Shown piece after piece: positions 40,182 to 49,236 of a stretch of 64,000 nucleotides of DNA; the first letter of the stretch is position 1; every line of letters begins with the position of its first letter. Both the position numbers and the translations under genes were made by a program. Under the pieces are notes generated by a model. It searched no databases. It worked only from the letters and a program-made list of their open reading frames with translations, and was not told the origin of the DNA. Source of the DNA: Pseudomonas sp. Gutcm_11s (GTDB taxonomy: Bacteria; Pseudomonadota; Gammaproteobacteria; Pseudomonadales; Pseudomonadaceae); NCBI RefSeq assembly GCF_028649395.1, contig NZ_JAQSUW010000015.1:62001-126000 (forward strand), written 5' to 3'.

Positions 40182-41372
40182 TCACTCGTCTCCGGTCGAC
40201 TCCATGCACACGCGGTTGCGGCCTTCCTGCTTAGCCCGGTAGAGCAGCTCGTCGCAGCCCTTGAGCAGCTGTTCGATCTCGCCCTGGGCCGGGCTGGCTA
40301 GCACGGCGCCGATGCTGATGGTGATGTGGCCGAGGCGGTCCACGCGGTGCTGGTGCGCCAGGCCCAGGCCCTCGACCTGCTGGCGCAGGCGCTCGGCGAT
40401 GCGCTGCAGCTCGCTGCGCCGGCAGCCATCGAGAAGGATGGCGAACTCTTCGCCGCCATAGCGGTACAGCTTGGCCTGGCCGCTGCGCATCGCCGCCAGC
40501 ATGGATTCGGCGACCTGGCGCAGGCAGGTGTCGCCGGCCTGGTGGCCGTAGTGGTCGTTGTAGGGCTTGAAGTAGTCGATATCCACCAGCAGCAGGGCGA
40601 ACGGGCGGCCGCCCTGCTGCATCTGCTGCCAGCTGAGCTGCATGGCGTGGTCGAAGGCGCGGCGGTTGCCGGTCAGGGTCAGCGGGTCGGTGTGTGCCAG
40701 CTCCTGCAGCTGCAGGGTCAGGGTGGCCAGTTCGGCGCGCTGCTGGCGTTCCTCCTGGTCGGCGAGGAAGGCGCGCTTCACGCTGCGGATGTTGGTCCAG
40801 CTGATGAACAGGCTGAACAGGGCCACCGGCAGGAACACCAGGACGTAGATCAGCACCGCCTTGCTGTCGCCGCCATAGAGCAGCCAAACGTTGCCCAGGG
40901 TGATCGCCGAGATCACCAGCGAGCAGGCCAGGATGCCGCGGAACGAGTAGCGCACGCCAAGGTTGGCGAGCAGCACGAAGACCACCGAGGCGAACAGGAA
41001 ACTCGCCACGTCGGGCGATTCGCTGCGTTTGAGCAGCTCGAACCAGGCGATGGTGGAGATGATGTCGTGGATCGGCATCAGCATGTCCATCAGCAGCACG
41101 CTGCGGCTGTAGCGGAACACCAGGTAGATGTTGACCAGGCCGACTAGGCTGAGGCCACCGCGCAGCAGCAGCGATTCGAGCGCCATGTCCGGGATCAGCA
41201 AGGCGTCGGCGAACACGTAGAGGTCGTAGGCGATCATCGCGATCAGGTTGATCGCCAGCAGAAAGCCACGGTAGTGATTCTTGACGTAGGCCCGGAAGGC
41301 GGGCTGTTGCTCGGCGCTGATGCGCGCGGGGCGAGGGCGGGAAGCGATCAGCAGGGAGGCTGGCAGAGACAT
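40182..41372 (-). CDS. Membrane diguanylate cyclase (GGDEF)
   Basis: A 396-residue protein starting at ATG 41372 (MSLPASLLIASRPRPARISA). About six membrane helices (25-205) form the sensor part, similar to MASE-type inputs, then a short linker and a GGDEF domain (about 230-396) with YRYGGEEFAIL, an intact active site. The substrate-binding segment DPLTLTGNRRAF is unusual (normally DPLTGLxNRR), and no RxxD inhibitory site sits before GGEEF (RSGQ there). So it probably makes c-di-GMP without the standard product feedback. It is divergent from the helicase gene. Confidence 0.92.
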   Translation of the reverse strand: MSLPASLLIASRPRPARISAEQQPAFRAYVKNHYRGFLLAINLIAMIAYDLYVFADALLIPDMALESLLLRGGLSLVGLVNIYLVFRYSRSVLLMDMLMPIHDIISTIAWFELLKRSESPDVASFLFASVVFVLLANLGVRYSFRGILACSLVISAITLGNVWLLYGGDSKAVLIYVLVFLPVALFSLFISWTNIRSVKRAFLADQEERQQRAELATLTLQLQELAHTDPLTLTGNRRAFDHAMQLSWQQMQQGGRPFALLLVDIDYFKPYNDHYGHQAGDTCLRQVAESMLAAMRSGQAKLYRYGGEEFAILLDGCRRSELQRIAERLRQQVEGLGLAHQHRVDRLGHITISIGAVLASPAQGEIEQLLKGCDELLYRAKQEGRNRVCMESTGDE

Positions 41373-41527
41373 CCAAGAACTCTGATTAAGTGGCCAAGTG
41401 CCACAGTATGGGGCTGGAGAGGCCCGCAGCCACAGCGTTTTTTGCTGTTCGACGGACTGCACCGTGCGGAGGACGCGCGCAAACGGTAACCTATGCAGCT
41501 GTTTTCGTATGTTTCGAGGTGTCTCCC

Positions 41528-42865
41528 GTGTTCTCCCAATTCGCCCTGCATGAACGCCTGCTCAAGGCCGTCGCCGAGCTGAACTTCACCGAGCCGACGC
41601 CGGTGCAGCTGGTGGCCATCCCGCCGGCGCTGGAAGGGCGTGACCTGCGGGTGACGGCGCAGACCGGCAGCGGCAAGACTGCGGCCTTCCTCCTGCCGTT
41701 GTTCAATCGCCTGCTCGGCGATGCCACCTCGAAGCAGCGCACCGACGTGCGCTCGCTGATCCTGCTGCCGACCCGCGAGCTGGCCCAGCAGATCCTCAAG
41801 GAAGCCGAGCGCTTCTCCCAGTTCACCTTCATCAAATCGGCGCTGGTCACCGGCGGTGAGGACTTCAAGGAACAGGCGGCCATGCTGCGCCGCCAGCCGG
41901 ACCTGCTGATCGCCACCCCGGGCCGCCTGATGGAGCACCTCAACGCCGGCAGCCTGAAGCTCAATGGTGTCGAGGTGCTGGTGCTGGACGAGGCGGACCG
42001 CATGCTCGACATGGGCTTCGCCGAGGACATCGAGCGCATCACCAAGGAATGCGCCAACCGCCAGCAGACCCTGCTGTTCTCCGCCACCGGCGGCGGCAAG
42101 GTGCTGCGCGAGATGATCGCCAAGGTGCTGCGCGAGCCGGTGCACCTCAAGCTCAACAGCGTCGATCAGCTGAGCGAGACCACCATCCAGCAGATCATCA
42201 CTGCCGACGACCCGGGGCACAAAGAGCGCCTGGTGCACTGGCTGCTGACCAACGAGACCTACCGCAAGGCCATCGTCTTCACCAATACCCGGGTGCAAGC
42301 CGACCGCCTGTACGGCCGTCTGGTAGCTGCGGACTACAAGGCCTTCGTGCTGCACGGCGACAAGGACCAGAAGGACCGCAAGCTGGCCATCGACCGGCTC
42401 AAGCAGGGCGGCTCCAAGGTGCTGGTGGCCACCGACGTGGCGGCCCGCGGCCTGGATATCGAGGGCCTGGACCTGGTGATCAACTTTGACATGCCGCGTT
42501 CCGGCGACGAGTACGTGCACCGCATCGGCCGTACCGGTCGCGCCGGCGCCGATGGCCTGGCGGTGTCGCTGATCTGCCACAACGACTGGAACCTGATGTC
42601 GAGCATCGAGCGCTACCTCAAGCAGCGCTTCGAACGCCGCACCATCGCGGAGTTGAAGGGCAGCTACCAGGGGCCGAAGAACGTCAAGGCATCCGGCAAG
42701 GCCGTCGGCGTGAAGAAGAAAAAGACCGACAAGAAGGACGGTGCCAAGAAGTCGGCCAGCAAGACCGCGCCCAAGCGCCGCCCGAATGCGCCCAAGCCGG
42801 CGTCTGGGCTGGTCAGCCAGGACGGCCTGGCCCCGCTGAAGCGCAAGAAGCCTTCTGCGGAGTGA
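41528..42865 (+). CDS. DEAD-box RNA helicase (PA2840-like)
   Basis: The 445-residue helicase starts at GTG 41528 (MFSQFALHERLLKAVAELNF) with GAGGTG upstream. Motifs: Q-motif F-x-EPTPVQLVAIP, motif I AQTGSGKT, Ia PTRELA, II DEAD (VLDEADRMLDMGF), III SAT (LLFSATGG), IV-VI including HRIGRTGR. The C-terminal 60 residues are very Lys-rich (KKKKTDKKDGAKKSASK), an RNA-binding tail. It is likely involved in ribosome assembly or RNA decay. A strong terminator follows. Confidence 0.93.
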   Translation: MFSQFALHERLLKAVAELNFTEPTPVQLVAIPPALEGRDLRVTAQTGSGKTAAFLLPLFNRLLGDATSKQRTDVRSLILLPTRELAQQILKEAERFSQFTFIKSALVTGGEDFKEQAAMLRRQPDLLIATPGRLMEHLNAGSLKLNGVEVLVLDEADRMLDMGFAEDIERITKECANRQQTLLFSATGGGKVLREMIAKVLREPVHLKLNSVDQLSETTIQQIITADDPGHKERLVHWLLTNETYRKAIVFTNTRVQADRLYGRLVAADYKAFVLHGDKDQKDRKLAIDRLKQGGSKVLVATDVAARGLDIEGLDLVINFDMPRSGDEYVHRIGRTGRAGADGLAVSLICHNDWNLMSSIERYLKQRFERRTIAELKGSYQGPKNVKASGKAVGVKKKKTDKKDGAKKSASKTAPKRRPNAPKPASGLVSQDGLAPLKRKKPSAE

Positions 42866-42869
42866 AACG

Positions 42870-42896
42870 AAAAGGGGCCCCGAGGGGCCCCTTTTT
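42870..42896 (+). terminator. Intrinsic terminator after the DEAD-box gene
   Basis: AAAAGGGGCCC (42870-42880) pairs with GGGCCCCTTTT (42885-42895) around a 4-base loop, 5 bases after the stop codon, with a further T. Its symmetry makes it also fit the converging reductase gene at 42911. Confidence 0.95.
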
Positions 42897-42910
42897 CATG
42901 CCTGTAGCGA

Positions 42911-43888
42911 TCAGGGCACGATCAGGATCTTGCCGTCGCGCTCGCCGCTGGCGGCCGCGGCGATCGCTTCCTTGATCTGGCTGACGTTGTAGGTCGCGGC
43001 GATGCGCGCCTTGAGCTTGCCGCTGGCGATCAGCTGGGTCAGCTCGCCGAACACCTTCATCTGCTCGGCCGGAGTGGCCTTCTGGAACCACTTGGCCAGC
43101 CAGAAGCCGCGCAGGGTCACGTCGCGGAAGACGAAGGAGGAAGCCGACACCTGGCACGGCTCGCCGCTCATCAGGCCGTAGTTCACCAGGGTGCCGCCCT
43201 CGCTCAGGCAGGCCGCGACATGGTCGGTGGCCTTGCCGCCGACTGCGTCGATGCCGAGCATCACGTTGGCGCCGCCGGTGGCTTCGCGCACGCGCTTGTG
43301 CAGGTCGGGGCCGTCGACCAGCACCACGTCGCCGCCTTCGGCCTTCAGACCGGCCACGGCCGCCTCACGGCGCACCACGTTGATGGTCTTGAAGCCGCGC
43401 AGCTTGGCCAGCTGGATCAGGTAGCCGCCGACGCCGGAGTTGGCGGCGTTCTGGATCACCCAGTTGCCCGGCTGCAGATCGACGAACTGGCTGAGCAGCA
43501 GGGAGGCGGTCGGCGGGTTGATGGTCATCATCGCCAGCTGCTGCGGATCGGCGTCCGGCAGCGGGATCAGCTTGGCGGCAGGGGCGTTCAGGTGGGTCAC
43601 CCAGGTACCGCAACCGACTGGCAGCAGCACGGTCTGGCCGACCTTGACGTTACTGACGCCTTCACCCAGTTGCTCGACGCGGCCAACGCCCTCGTTGCCG
43701 CCGACGGCTGGCAGCGGTGGCAGCATGCCGTATTCGCCGGTCAGGGTGAGTACGTCGGAGGGGTTGATTGGCGCGGCCAGCACTTTGATCAGTGCCTGGC
43801 CAGCGGCCAGCGGCGGCAGTTCCAGCTTGACCGCTTCGATCACGTCCTGCGGGACCTTGCCGCGGTGTTGGTATTCGGCTTTGAGCAT
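42911..43888 (-). CDS. Zinc-independent MDR oxidoreductase (MECR/enoyl-thioester reductase-like)
   Basis: A 325-residue medium-chain reductase. MLKAEYQHRGKVPQDVIEAV, PINPSDVLTLTGEYG and LPAVGGNEGVGRVEQLG follow the pattern of the 2-enoyl thioester reductase (MECR/ETR1) group; VIQNAANSGVGGYLIQLAKLRGFKTINVVRR is the NADPH-binding Rossmann segment with the Arg-Arg for the 2'-phosphate. The zinc cysteines of alcohol dehydrogenases are absent. It might reduce enoyl-CoA or quinones. It is often annotated as quinone oxidoreductase. Monocistronic. Confidence 0.85.
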   Translation of the reverse strand: MLKAEYQHRGKVPQDVIEAVKLELPPLAAGQALIKVLAAPINPSDVLTLTGEYGMLPPLPAVGGNEGVGRVEQLGEGVSNVKVGQTVLLPVGCGTWVTHLNAPAAKLIPLPDADPQQLAMMTINPPTASLLLSQFVDLQPGNWVIQNAANSGVGGYLIQLAKLRGFKTINVVRREAAVAGLKAEGGDVVLVDGPDLHKRVREATGGANVMLGIDAVGGKATDHVAACLSEGGTLVNYGLMSGEPCQVSASSFVFRDVTLRGFWLAKWFQKATPAEQMKVFGELTQLIASGKLKARIAATYNVSQIKEAIAAAASGERDGKILIVP

Positions 43889-44034
43889 GGCGGTTCTCCT
43901 TGGACCACGGGCAGTTGAACGGCAGAGTCTAGCTGCAAGCGACCGTGGCGCGATGAATCGGCCGGCATACGCTTGGCTGATGGCGCCGGTTACCCGTCAG
44001 CCCCTATGCTAGGAAGACGATCAAGGGGAACCCT

Positions 44035-44760
44035 ATGCCTGCTCGCGTGTGGCCGTGGTTGTGGCTGTTGATGGCGCCGGCCGTGATGGCGGAGCCGTTG
44101 CGCATCGGTTTCGGCACGCACAAGCCGCCCTATGTGTTCGAGGGACTGAGCCGCGGGCTGGAGTACGAGATAGTGGTTGCCGCGGTGCGAGCCACCGGCC
44201 AGGAGGTGGCGGTGCGCTATGCGCCGATGGAGCGCCTGCACCTGGCCATCACCCGCGGCGAGCTGGATGGCATCGCCACCACCAATGCCTTCAGCGGCGT
44301 CGACGCCTTCTACTCCGAGCCCTATATCCATTGCCAGAACGTCGCCCTGGCGTTGTCCACGCGGGGCTACCGCATCAACAGCATTGCCGACCTGGGGCGC
44401 TACTCCATCAGCACCTTCCAGCGCGCGCGGCACCTGCTAGGGCCCGAGTTCCAGGCCATGGCCGAGGCCAATCCGCACTACCGCGAGGAGGCGCAGCAGA
44501 TCAATCGTAATCGCCTGCTCTACAGCGGTCGGGTCGATGTGGTGGTGGGTGATCCGCGGATCATGCGCTACTTCAATCGCGAGGTCGGCGAGCAGGTCGA
44601 CACCGGCCAGGCGGTTACCCAGTACATGCTGTTCCCGCCAACCGCCTACAGCGTGGGCTTCCGTTTGCAGGAACAGCGTGAGCGTTTCAATCGCGGTTTG
44701 GCGGCGATCCGTGCCAGTGGCGAGTACCTGGAGATCGAGCGGCGCTACGCCGACTACTGA
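44035..44760 (+). CDS. Extracellular solute-binding protein family 3 (orphan)
   Basis: A 241-residue protein with signal peptide (MPARVWPWLWLLMAPAVMAE). SBP_bac_3 landmarks: LRIGFGTHKPPYVFEGLSRG, EVAVRYAPMERLHLAITRGELDGIATT and the hinge region ALSTRGYRINSIADLG. ATG 44035 has AAGGGGA upstream. No transporter genes are beside it. It overlaps none and is convergent with the pseudouridine synthase (stop abuts). It and the 14526 protein are related only by family. Confidence 0.8.
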   Translation: MPARVWPWLWLLMAPAVMAEPLRIGFGTHKPPYVFEGLSRGLEYEIVVAAVRATGQEVAVRYAPMERLHLAITRGELDGIATTNAFSGVDAFYSEPYIHCQNVALALSTRGYRINSIADLGRYSISTFQRARHLLGPEFQAMAEANPHYREEAQQINRNRLLYSGRVDVVVGDPRIMRYFNREVGEQVDTGQAVTQYMLFPPTAYSVGFRLQEQRERFNRGLAAIRASGEYLEIERRYADY

Positions 44761-45483
44761 TCAGAACTTCTCGTGGAGTCCCAGGTAGCGCCACTGGCCG
44801 GCCGGCACCTTGGCCAAGCCGGTGCGGCCGAAGCGCAGTCGGCGGATACCCAGCACCTGCAGGCCGACGCTCTCGCACATGTAGCGCAGCTGACCCGGTT
44901 GCACCGCCTTGATGGCGAAGCGCAGGCGCGTCTCGCTCTGCCAGCTGACCTTGCATGGCGGGATGGTCACGCCCTTGTAGCTGAGGCCGAAGGACAGGCG
45001 CTTGAGGCCCTTTTCATCGAGGCTGCCGGCCACGTCCACCAGGTACTCCTGCTCCAGTTCAGCGCCCTTTTCCTTGAACAGACGCTGCACCGCGTGGCTC
45101 TGGCTGAACACCAGCAGGCCGCTGGCGTCGGTTTCCAGCGGGGTGAGCAGCTCCAGGCGGCGCAGATGGCGGTGCAGCGGGCGGATGCCACTGGCGTCTT
45201 CGCTCCAGTGGTGGTCGTGGCTGAGCAGTTGCTGGGTGGAGTTGGCGCCCATGCCGCAACCCAGGCCGACCGGCTTGTGCAGCAGCAGGGTGATCGGCGG
45301 CTGGGTCTCGGCCTTGGCGCCGGGCAGCAGCACGATCTGCTCGTTCGAGACCGGGTGCTGCGGCTCTTCGATCACCTGGCCGTCCACCGTGACCCAGCCC
45401 CCCTCGATATACAGCTCGGCCTCGCGCCGCGAGCAGGAGGTGAGCTGGATCAGGCGCTTGGAAAGGCGTTCGGCTTCGGTCAT
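44761..45483 (-). CDS. Pseudouridine synthase-like protein with an atypical catalytic motif
   Basis: A 240-residue RsuA/RluB/E/F-family protein: N-terminal S4 domain (residues 1-60; RLSKRLIQLTSCSRREAELY) and a catalytic domain. The expected G-R-L-D-x-x-T-x-G-L-L motif reads T-P-L-E-T-D-A-S-G-L-L (LLTPLETDASGLLVFS), so the invariant catalytic Asp is Glu and Thr is Ala. EQEYLVDVAG matches the K-x-Y-x-V segment. Uridine isomerisation may be weak, absent or shifted. In Pseudomonas it may act as an RNA-binding homologue. Stop abuts the convergent gene. Confidence 0.8.
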   Translation of the reverse strand: MTEAERLSKRLIQLTSCSRREAELYIEGGWVTVDGQVIEEPQHPVSNEQIVLLPGAKAETQPPITLLLHKPVGLGCGMGANSTQQLLSHDHHWSEDASGIRPLHRHLRRLELLTPLETDASGLLVFSQSHAVQRLFKEKGAELEQEYLVDVAGSLDEKGLKRLSFGLSYKGVTIPPCKVSWQSETRLRFAIKAVQPGQLRYMCESVGLQVLGIRRLRFGRTGLAKVPAGQWRYLGLHEKF

Positions 45484-45584
45484 GGCGGCGAGTGTCACAT
45501 CAGGAAATGAAAGGCATTGTACCCGGCCTGGGGCGGATGCCGGGATTGCGCTACAAGAGTAGCCAGCGAAAAAGGAGGACTGGC

Positions 45585-46724
45585 ATGAGACAGATACTGG
45601 CATCCCTGAGCGCGAGCGCGTTGCTGGCGTTGGCACCGCTTGCCGAGGCTGACGCCGAGCGCAGCGAGCTTGGCGAACTGCAGCTGACCGAGGTGGCTGG
45701 CGGCCTGGAGCATCCCTGGGCTGTGGCGTTCCTGCCACAGGGGCAGGGCAGCCTGATCACCGAGCGGCCGGGGCGGCTGCGCTGGCTGAATGATCAGGGG
45801 CAGCTGAGTGCGCCGCTGGGCGGCGTGCCGGCGGTGTATGCGCGGGGCCAGGGCGGGCTGCTCGACGTGGTGTTGTCGCCGGGCTTCGCCACGGATCGAT
45901 TGGTCTACCTCAGCTACGCCGAGGCCGATGCGGAGGGCGAGCGGGCTGGTACCGCCGTGGGCTACGGCCGCCTGAAGGAGGACATGAGCGGCCTGGAGAA
46001 CTTCCAGGTGATCTTCCGCCAGCAGCCCAAGCTGTCCGAGGGCATCCATTTCGGCTCGCGGCTGGCCTTTGATCGCCAAGGGCAGCTGTTCGTCACGCTG
46101 GGCGAGAACAACCAGCGCGCCACCGCGCAGGAGCTGGACAAGCTGCAGGGCAAGCTGGTGCGGCTGCTGCCGGGTGGTGGCGTACCGCCGGACAACCCTT
46201 TCATCGGCCGCGAGGGCGTGCGTCCGGAAATCTGGTCCTATGGCCATCGCAACCCCCAGGGCTTGGCGCTCAATCCCTGGAGCGGCGATCTCTGGCTGCA
46301 TGAGCACGGCCCGCGCGGTGGCGACGAGATCAATATCCCGCGCCAGGGCTTGAACTACGGCTGGCCCAAGGCGACCCACGGGGTCAATTACAGCTTCCTG
46401 CCGATCCCCGAGGCGGAAGGCGAGCAGGTAGCCGGCACCGAGGCGCCGCACCATGTGTGGGAGAAGTCGCCGGCGATTTCCGGCATGGCCTTCTACTCAG
46501 CCGAGCGCTTCCCGACCTGGCAGAACAGCCTGTTCATCGGCGCGCTGGCTGATCAGTCGCTGATTCGCCTGCGGCTGGACGGCGATCAGGTGGTGCATGA
46601 GGAGCGCCTACTGAAAGGCAAGGACTGGCGCATCCGCGACGTGCGCCAGGGCCCCGATGGTTATCTGTACCTGCTGACCGATGCGGCGGACGGCAAGCTG
46701 ATCCGCCTGGGTTTGATCAAGTAG
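45585..46724 (+). CDS. PQQ-dependent sugar dehydrogenase-like protein (Asd/YliI-type)
   Basis: A 379-residue beta-propeller with signal peptide (MRQILASLSASALLALAPLA). Start at ATG 45585 with AAGGAGGA. Core: VAGGLEHPWAVAFLPQGQG, ITERPGRLRWLND, GRLAFDRQGQLFVTLGENNQR (with G-E-N), SYGHRNPQGLALNPWSG and WLHEHGPRGGDEIN. These are the conserved motifs of the soluble glucose dehydrogenase/aldose sugar dehydrogenase family in the periplasm. The native substrate of family members outside Acinetobacter is usually not known. Followed by a 142-bp palindromic repeat. Confidence 0.93.
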   Translation: MRQILASLSASALLALAPLAEADAERSELGELQLTEVAGGLEHPWAVAFLPQGQGSLITERPGRLRWLNDQGQLSAPLGGVPAVYARGQGGLLDVVLSPGFATDRLVYLSYAEADAEGERAGTAVGYGRLKEDMSGLENFQVIFRQQPKLSEGIHFGSRLAFDRQGQLFVTLGENNQRATAQELDKLQGKLVRLLPGGGVPPDNPFIGREGVRPEIWSYGHRNPQGLALNPWSGDLWLHEHGPRGGDEINIPRQGLNYGWPKATHGVNYSFLPIPEAEGEQVAGTEAPHHVWEKSPAISGMAFYSAERFPTWQNSLFIGALADQSLIRLRLDGDQVVHEERLLKGKDWRIRDVRQGPDGYLYLLTDAADGKLIRLGLIK

Positions 46725-46739
46725 GGCGGCGGCCTGCTT

Positions 46740-46881
46740 AGAACCTGTCTCGGATCTCTTGATCGTCGGCCATGCCGCGTTGAAATTGGCTCGGGCTTGC
46801 TAATTTACAGCACGTAAACTCCGCGCCCTCGCCCAATTTCGCCTTGCCTGGCTCTAGCTCAAAAGATCCGCAACAGGCTCT
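46740..46881. repeat. 142-bp imperfect palindromic intergenic element, copy B
   Basis: From AGAACC (46740) to GGCTCT (46881) the sequence is an imperfect palindrome, outer arms AGAACCTGTCTCGGATCT versus AGAGCCTGTTGCGGATCT read from the other end (15 of 18 identical). The centre is TTTAC-AGCAC-GTAAA (46804-46818), exactly mid-element. Length and centre equal copy A at 229-370, and the flanking arms are related (CGGCCAT..GCGTT, GCCTTG.CTGGCTCTA). Its right-hand end base is the last base of the sulfatase stop codon (TAA on the minus strand). Confidence 0.85.
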
Positions 46882-49085
46882 TAGTGGGCCGCAGCCTCCA
46901 TCGCCGAATCGACTTCCTGGTTGGCCACCAGCTCCGGCGGCAATGGCTCGGTGACCACGCTGAAGTCGCTGATGCGGATGGCGCCACGGCCTTCGCCGAG
47001 CAGGTGGAAGGAGAAGGCTTTGCGCGTCTCCGGGTTGTCGAAGTCGAAGCTCAGCTCGACGCTCTCGCCACGTTTGAGCGCCGGCAGCGTCGGGATGGGC
47101 AGTTCGTTGTTGCGGTCGAACTCCTTGGTCAGCAGGCGCAGCGCAGCGCCGTTGCGGTCCAGGCGCACGGCCTCGATCTTCAGGGTCACGCGGGTGCGGG
47201 TGCCCTTGGGCATTTCCAGGTACTGGGCGCCGATCAGGTTGTCCGCCCAGTCGTCACGCGATTCGGGCTTGAGGTCGATGCGCTCGCGGTTGGCGAACTG
47301 GTAGCGCTGACCGATCTGCCCGCCGGTGATGGACTGGTCGAGGAGGGCGGCACGCTGGCTGACCAGGCGCGCCTGGCGCCCGCTGACGCGGCCCAGGTAC
47401 TTGGCATGGTCGGCGATGAAGCCGCTGCTCTCGTAACGACGGCAGACCTGTTGGAAGTTGCACTCGGTGAACACCTTGCCGTCGTGCTGGCGCAGCAGGC
47501 CGTTGGTGTAGGACATGATCTCGCGCGGCGTGCTGTAGTCACGGAACAGCGAGCGGCCGGCGATGTTGTCGGGTACCGGCAGGTCGAAGTAGTCGAGCAC
47601 CGAGGCGGTCAGGTCGACGTGGCCGTACACGCCCGACTTCACCTTGGGCAGCTTGTCGGCATCCGGCGACAGCACCAGGTTGAAGCCCCAGGCCGAGGCC
47701 AGACGCACGTTCTCCAGACCGTGGGATTCATCCGAGGTGACGATCACCAGGGTGTCCTTGAGCACGCCCTGTTTTTCCAGGCCCTTGAGGAAGTCGGCCA
47801 CCGCGTCGTCCAGGTAGCCGATGGCAGCCTGCTTGGCGGTGGGGTAGCGCTCCAGGTATTCCTTGGGCGCGGAGTAGGGCTGGTGGGTACCGACGGTGAG
47901 CAGGGTGAGCATCCACGGCTGCCTGTCCTGGCGCAGCTGCTTGACGTACTTCAGCGCACCCTCGAAGTAGGCCTTGTCGTCCATGCCCCAGGGGAATTCC
48001 AGGTACGGCTTGTTCTTGAACCAGTCGCGGCCATTGGTCTTCTCGAAGCCCATGTGCGGCATGATCTGGTCCTTGGCCATGAAGCGCAGCCCGGCGCCCT
48101 GCAGGAAGTGGGTGCGGAAGCCCATGGCGCGCAGCTGGTTGGGCAGGCATTGCTGGTTGCGGGTCTGGCTGTTGAGCAGCTCGACGCCCTTGGGCGTGCC
48201 GGAATCCAGCTTGCTGTAGTCGCCACAGAGCATGGCGTACAGGCCGCGGATGGTCTGGTGGCTGTGCAGCACATAGTCCGGGGTGGTCATGCTGCGCTCG
48301 GCCCATTCGCTCAGGCGCGGCATCAGGTCTTCTTCGTAATGGCTGCCGATCAGCTGGCGATTCTTGGCGATATAGGCGCCGGGAATGCCTTCCAGGGTGA
48401 CGATCAGCACGTTGCGCGCCTTGCCGCCGCCGGGCAGCAGTGGCGTGCCGGACAGGTCCAGCTTGGTCAGGCCATCGATATCCGGCGGCAGGCCGGACTC
48501 GTCACTGGCGTACCAGCGGTCTTCGAGGGCGACGCGGGCGCGGCTGACGCCCTCGGCCAGCACCTTGTGCGGCAGGTTGAACAGGCGCCACTGGTCTTCC
48601 TCGCTGGGCTCGACGTACTGGTCGACAGCATGGCCGAGCAGCAGGGCGACCGGCAGTACGTAGGCGTAGCGGGGAATCTTCGGCCCCTGACGGCGACCGA
48701 GCAGCAGGCAGGCCAGCACGGCGATGACCAGCGCGCCGGCCATCAGCGGGTAACGGATGCCACTGCCCTGGGTGGACTGGCTGACGAATTGCGGGTCGGT
48801 GAGGTACTTGATGTCGCTGGGCTCGGGCATGCGCCCCACGGCATTGATCAGTTCGGCGTTGCTCAGCAGCAACAGCGCCCAGGCGGCGGCCAGCGGCGCG
48901 GCCAGCAGGGGGCGGCGATAGCACAGCAGCAGGAGCAGCCCGCCGATGCCCAGGTCTGAGACATAGCCTGGCCAGCTCGACCAGCCCAGCCAGTAGCGGC
49001 AGGCAATGGGCAGCAGGAGGAACAGCGAGCCGAGGGCCAGAAGGGACGCGGCAGGATACGGCAGCCAGCGACTAGGACGGTGCAC
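46881..49085 (-). CDS. LTA synthase-like sulfatase family membrane protein
   Basis: The 734-residue protein is a membrane-anchored sulfatase/alkaline-phosphatase superfamily transferase. Start at GTG 49085 with CAGGAG upstream; an in-frame ATG lies 78 bases farther up (49163) and is possible. Five or so N-terminal helices (1-190) precede a periplasmic domain with NVLIVTLEGIPGAYI (metal Glu), HSHQTIRGLYAMLCGDYS (likely Thr nucleophile), TSDESHGLEN (Asp, His ligands) and SGVYGHVDLTASVLDYFDLP (His). A beta-rich tail ends the protein. It probably transfers a phospho-glycerol or phosphoethanolamine group to an envelope glycan. Confidence 0.88.
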   Translation of the reverse strand: MHRPSRWLPYPAASLLALGSLFLLLPIACRYWLGWSSWPGYVSDLGIGGLLLLLCYRRPLLAAPLAAAWALLLLSNAELINAVGRMPEPSDIKYLTDPQFVSQSTQGSGIRYPLMAGALVIAVLACLLLGRRQGPKIPRYAYVLPVALLLGHAVDQYVEPSEEDQWRLFNLPHKVLAEGVSRARVALEDRWYASDESGLPPDIDGLTKLDLSGTPLLPGGGKARNVLIVTLEGIPGAYIAKNRQLIGSHYEEDLMPRLSEWAERSMTTPDYVLHSHQTIRGLYAMLCGDYSKLDSGTPKGVELLNSQTRNQQCLPNQLRAMGFRTHFLQGAGLRFMAKDQIMPHMGFEKTNGRDWFKNKPYLEFPWGMDDKAYFEGALKYVKQLRQDRQPWMLTLLTVGTHQPYSAPKEYLERYPTAKQAAIGYLDDAVADFLKGLEKQGVLKDTLVIVTSDESHGLENVRLASAWGFNLVLSPDADKLPKVKSGVYGHVDLTASVLDYFDLPVPDNIAGRSLFRDYSTPREIMSYTNGLLRQHDGKVFTECNFQQVCRRYESSGFIADHAKYLGRVSGRQARLVSQRAALLDQSITGGQIGQRYQFANRERIDLKPESRDDWADNLIGAQYLEMPKGTRTRVTLKIEAVRLDRNGAALRLLTKEFDRNNELPIPTLPALKRGESVELSFDFDNPETRKAFSFHLLGEGRGAIRISDFSVVTEPLPPELVANQEVDSAMEAAAH

Positions 49086-49236
49086 AGGAGCTCCTGAGAT
49101 AAGGCAGCGAGAGTCCGTGTCATTCAGACAGATGGGCGGGGCCGAAGTTTTGCGGCCTGCCATGATTTTGAAACAAGCTCGTGATAAGCGCTAGCCACTG
49201 CTGTATCAGCATGCTGCTGAGGGTGACGTGCGGTAA

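Noticed and set aside
46738..46884. Short target-site duplication around palindromic copy B
   Set aside because: CTTAG occurs at both ends but part of it belongs to the element's own AG/CT ends, and copy A shows a different pair, so no duplication can be claimed.
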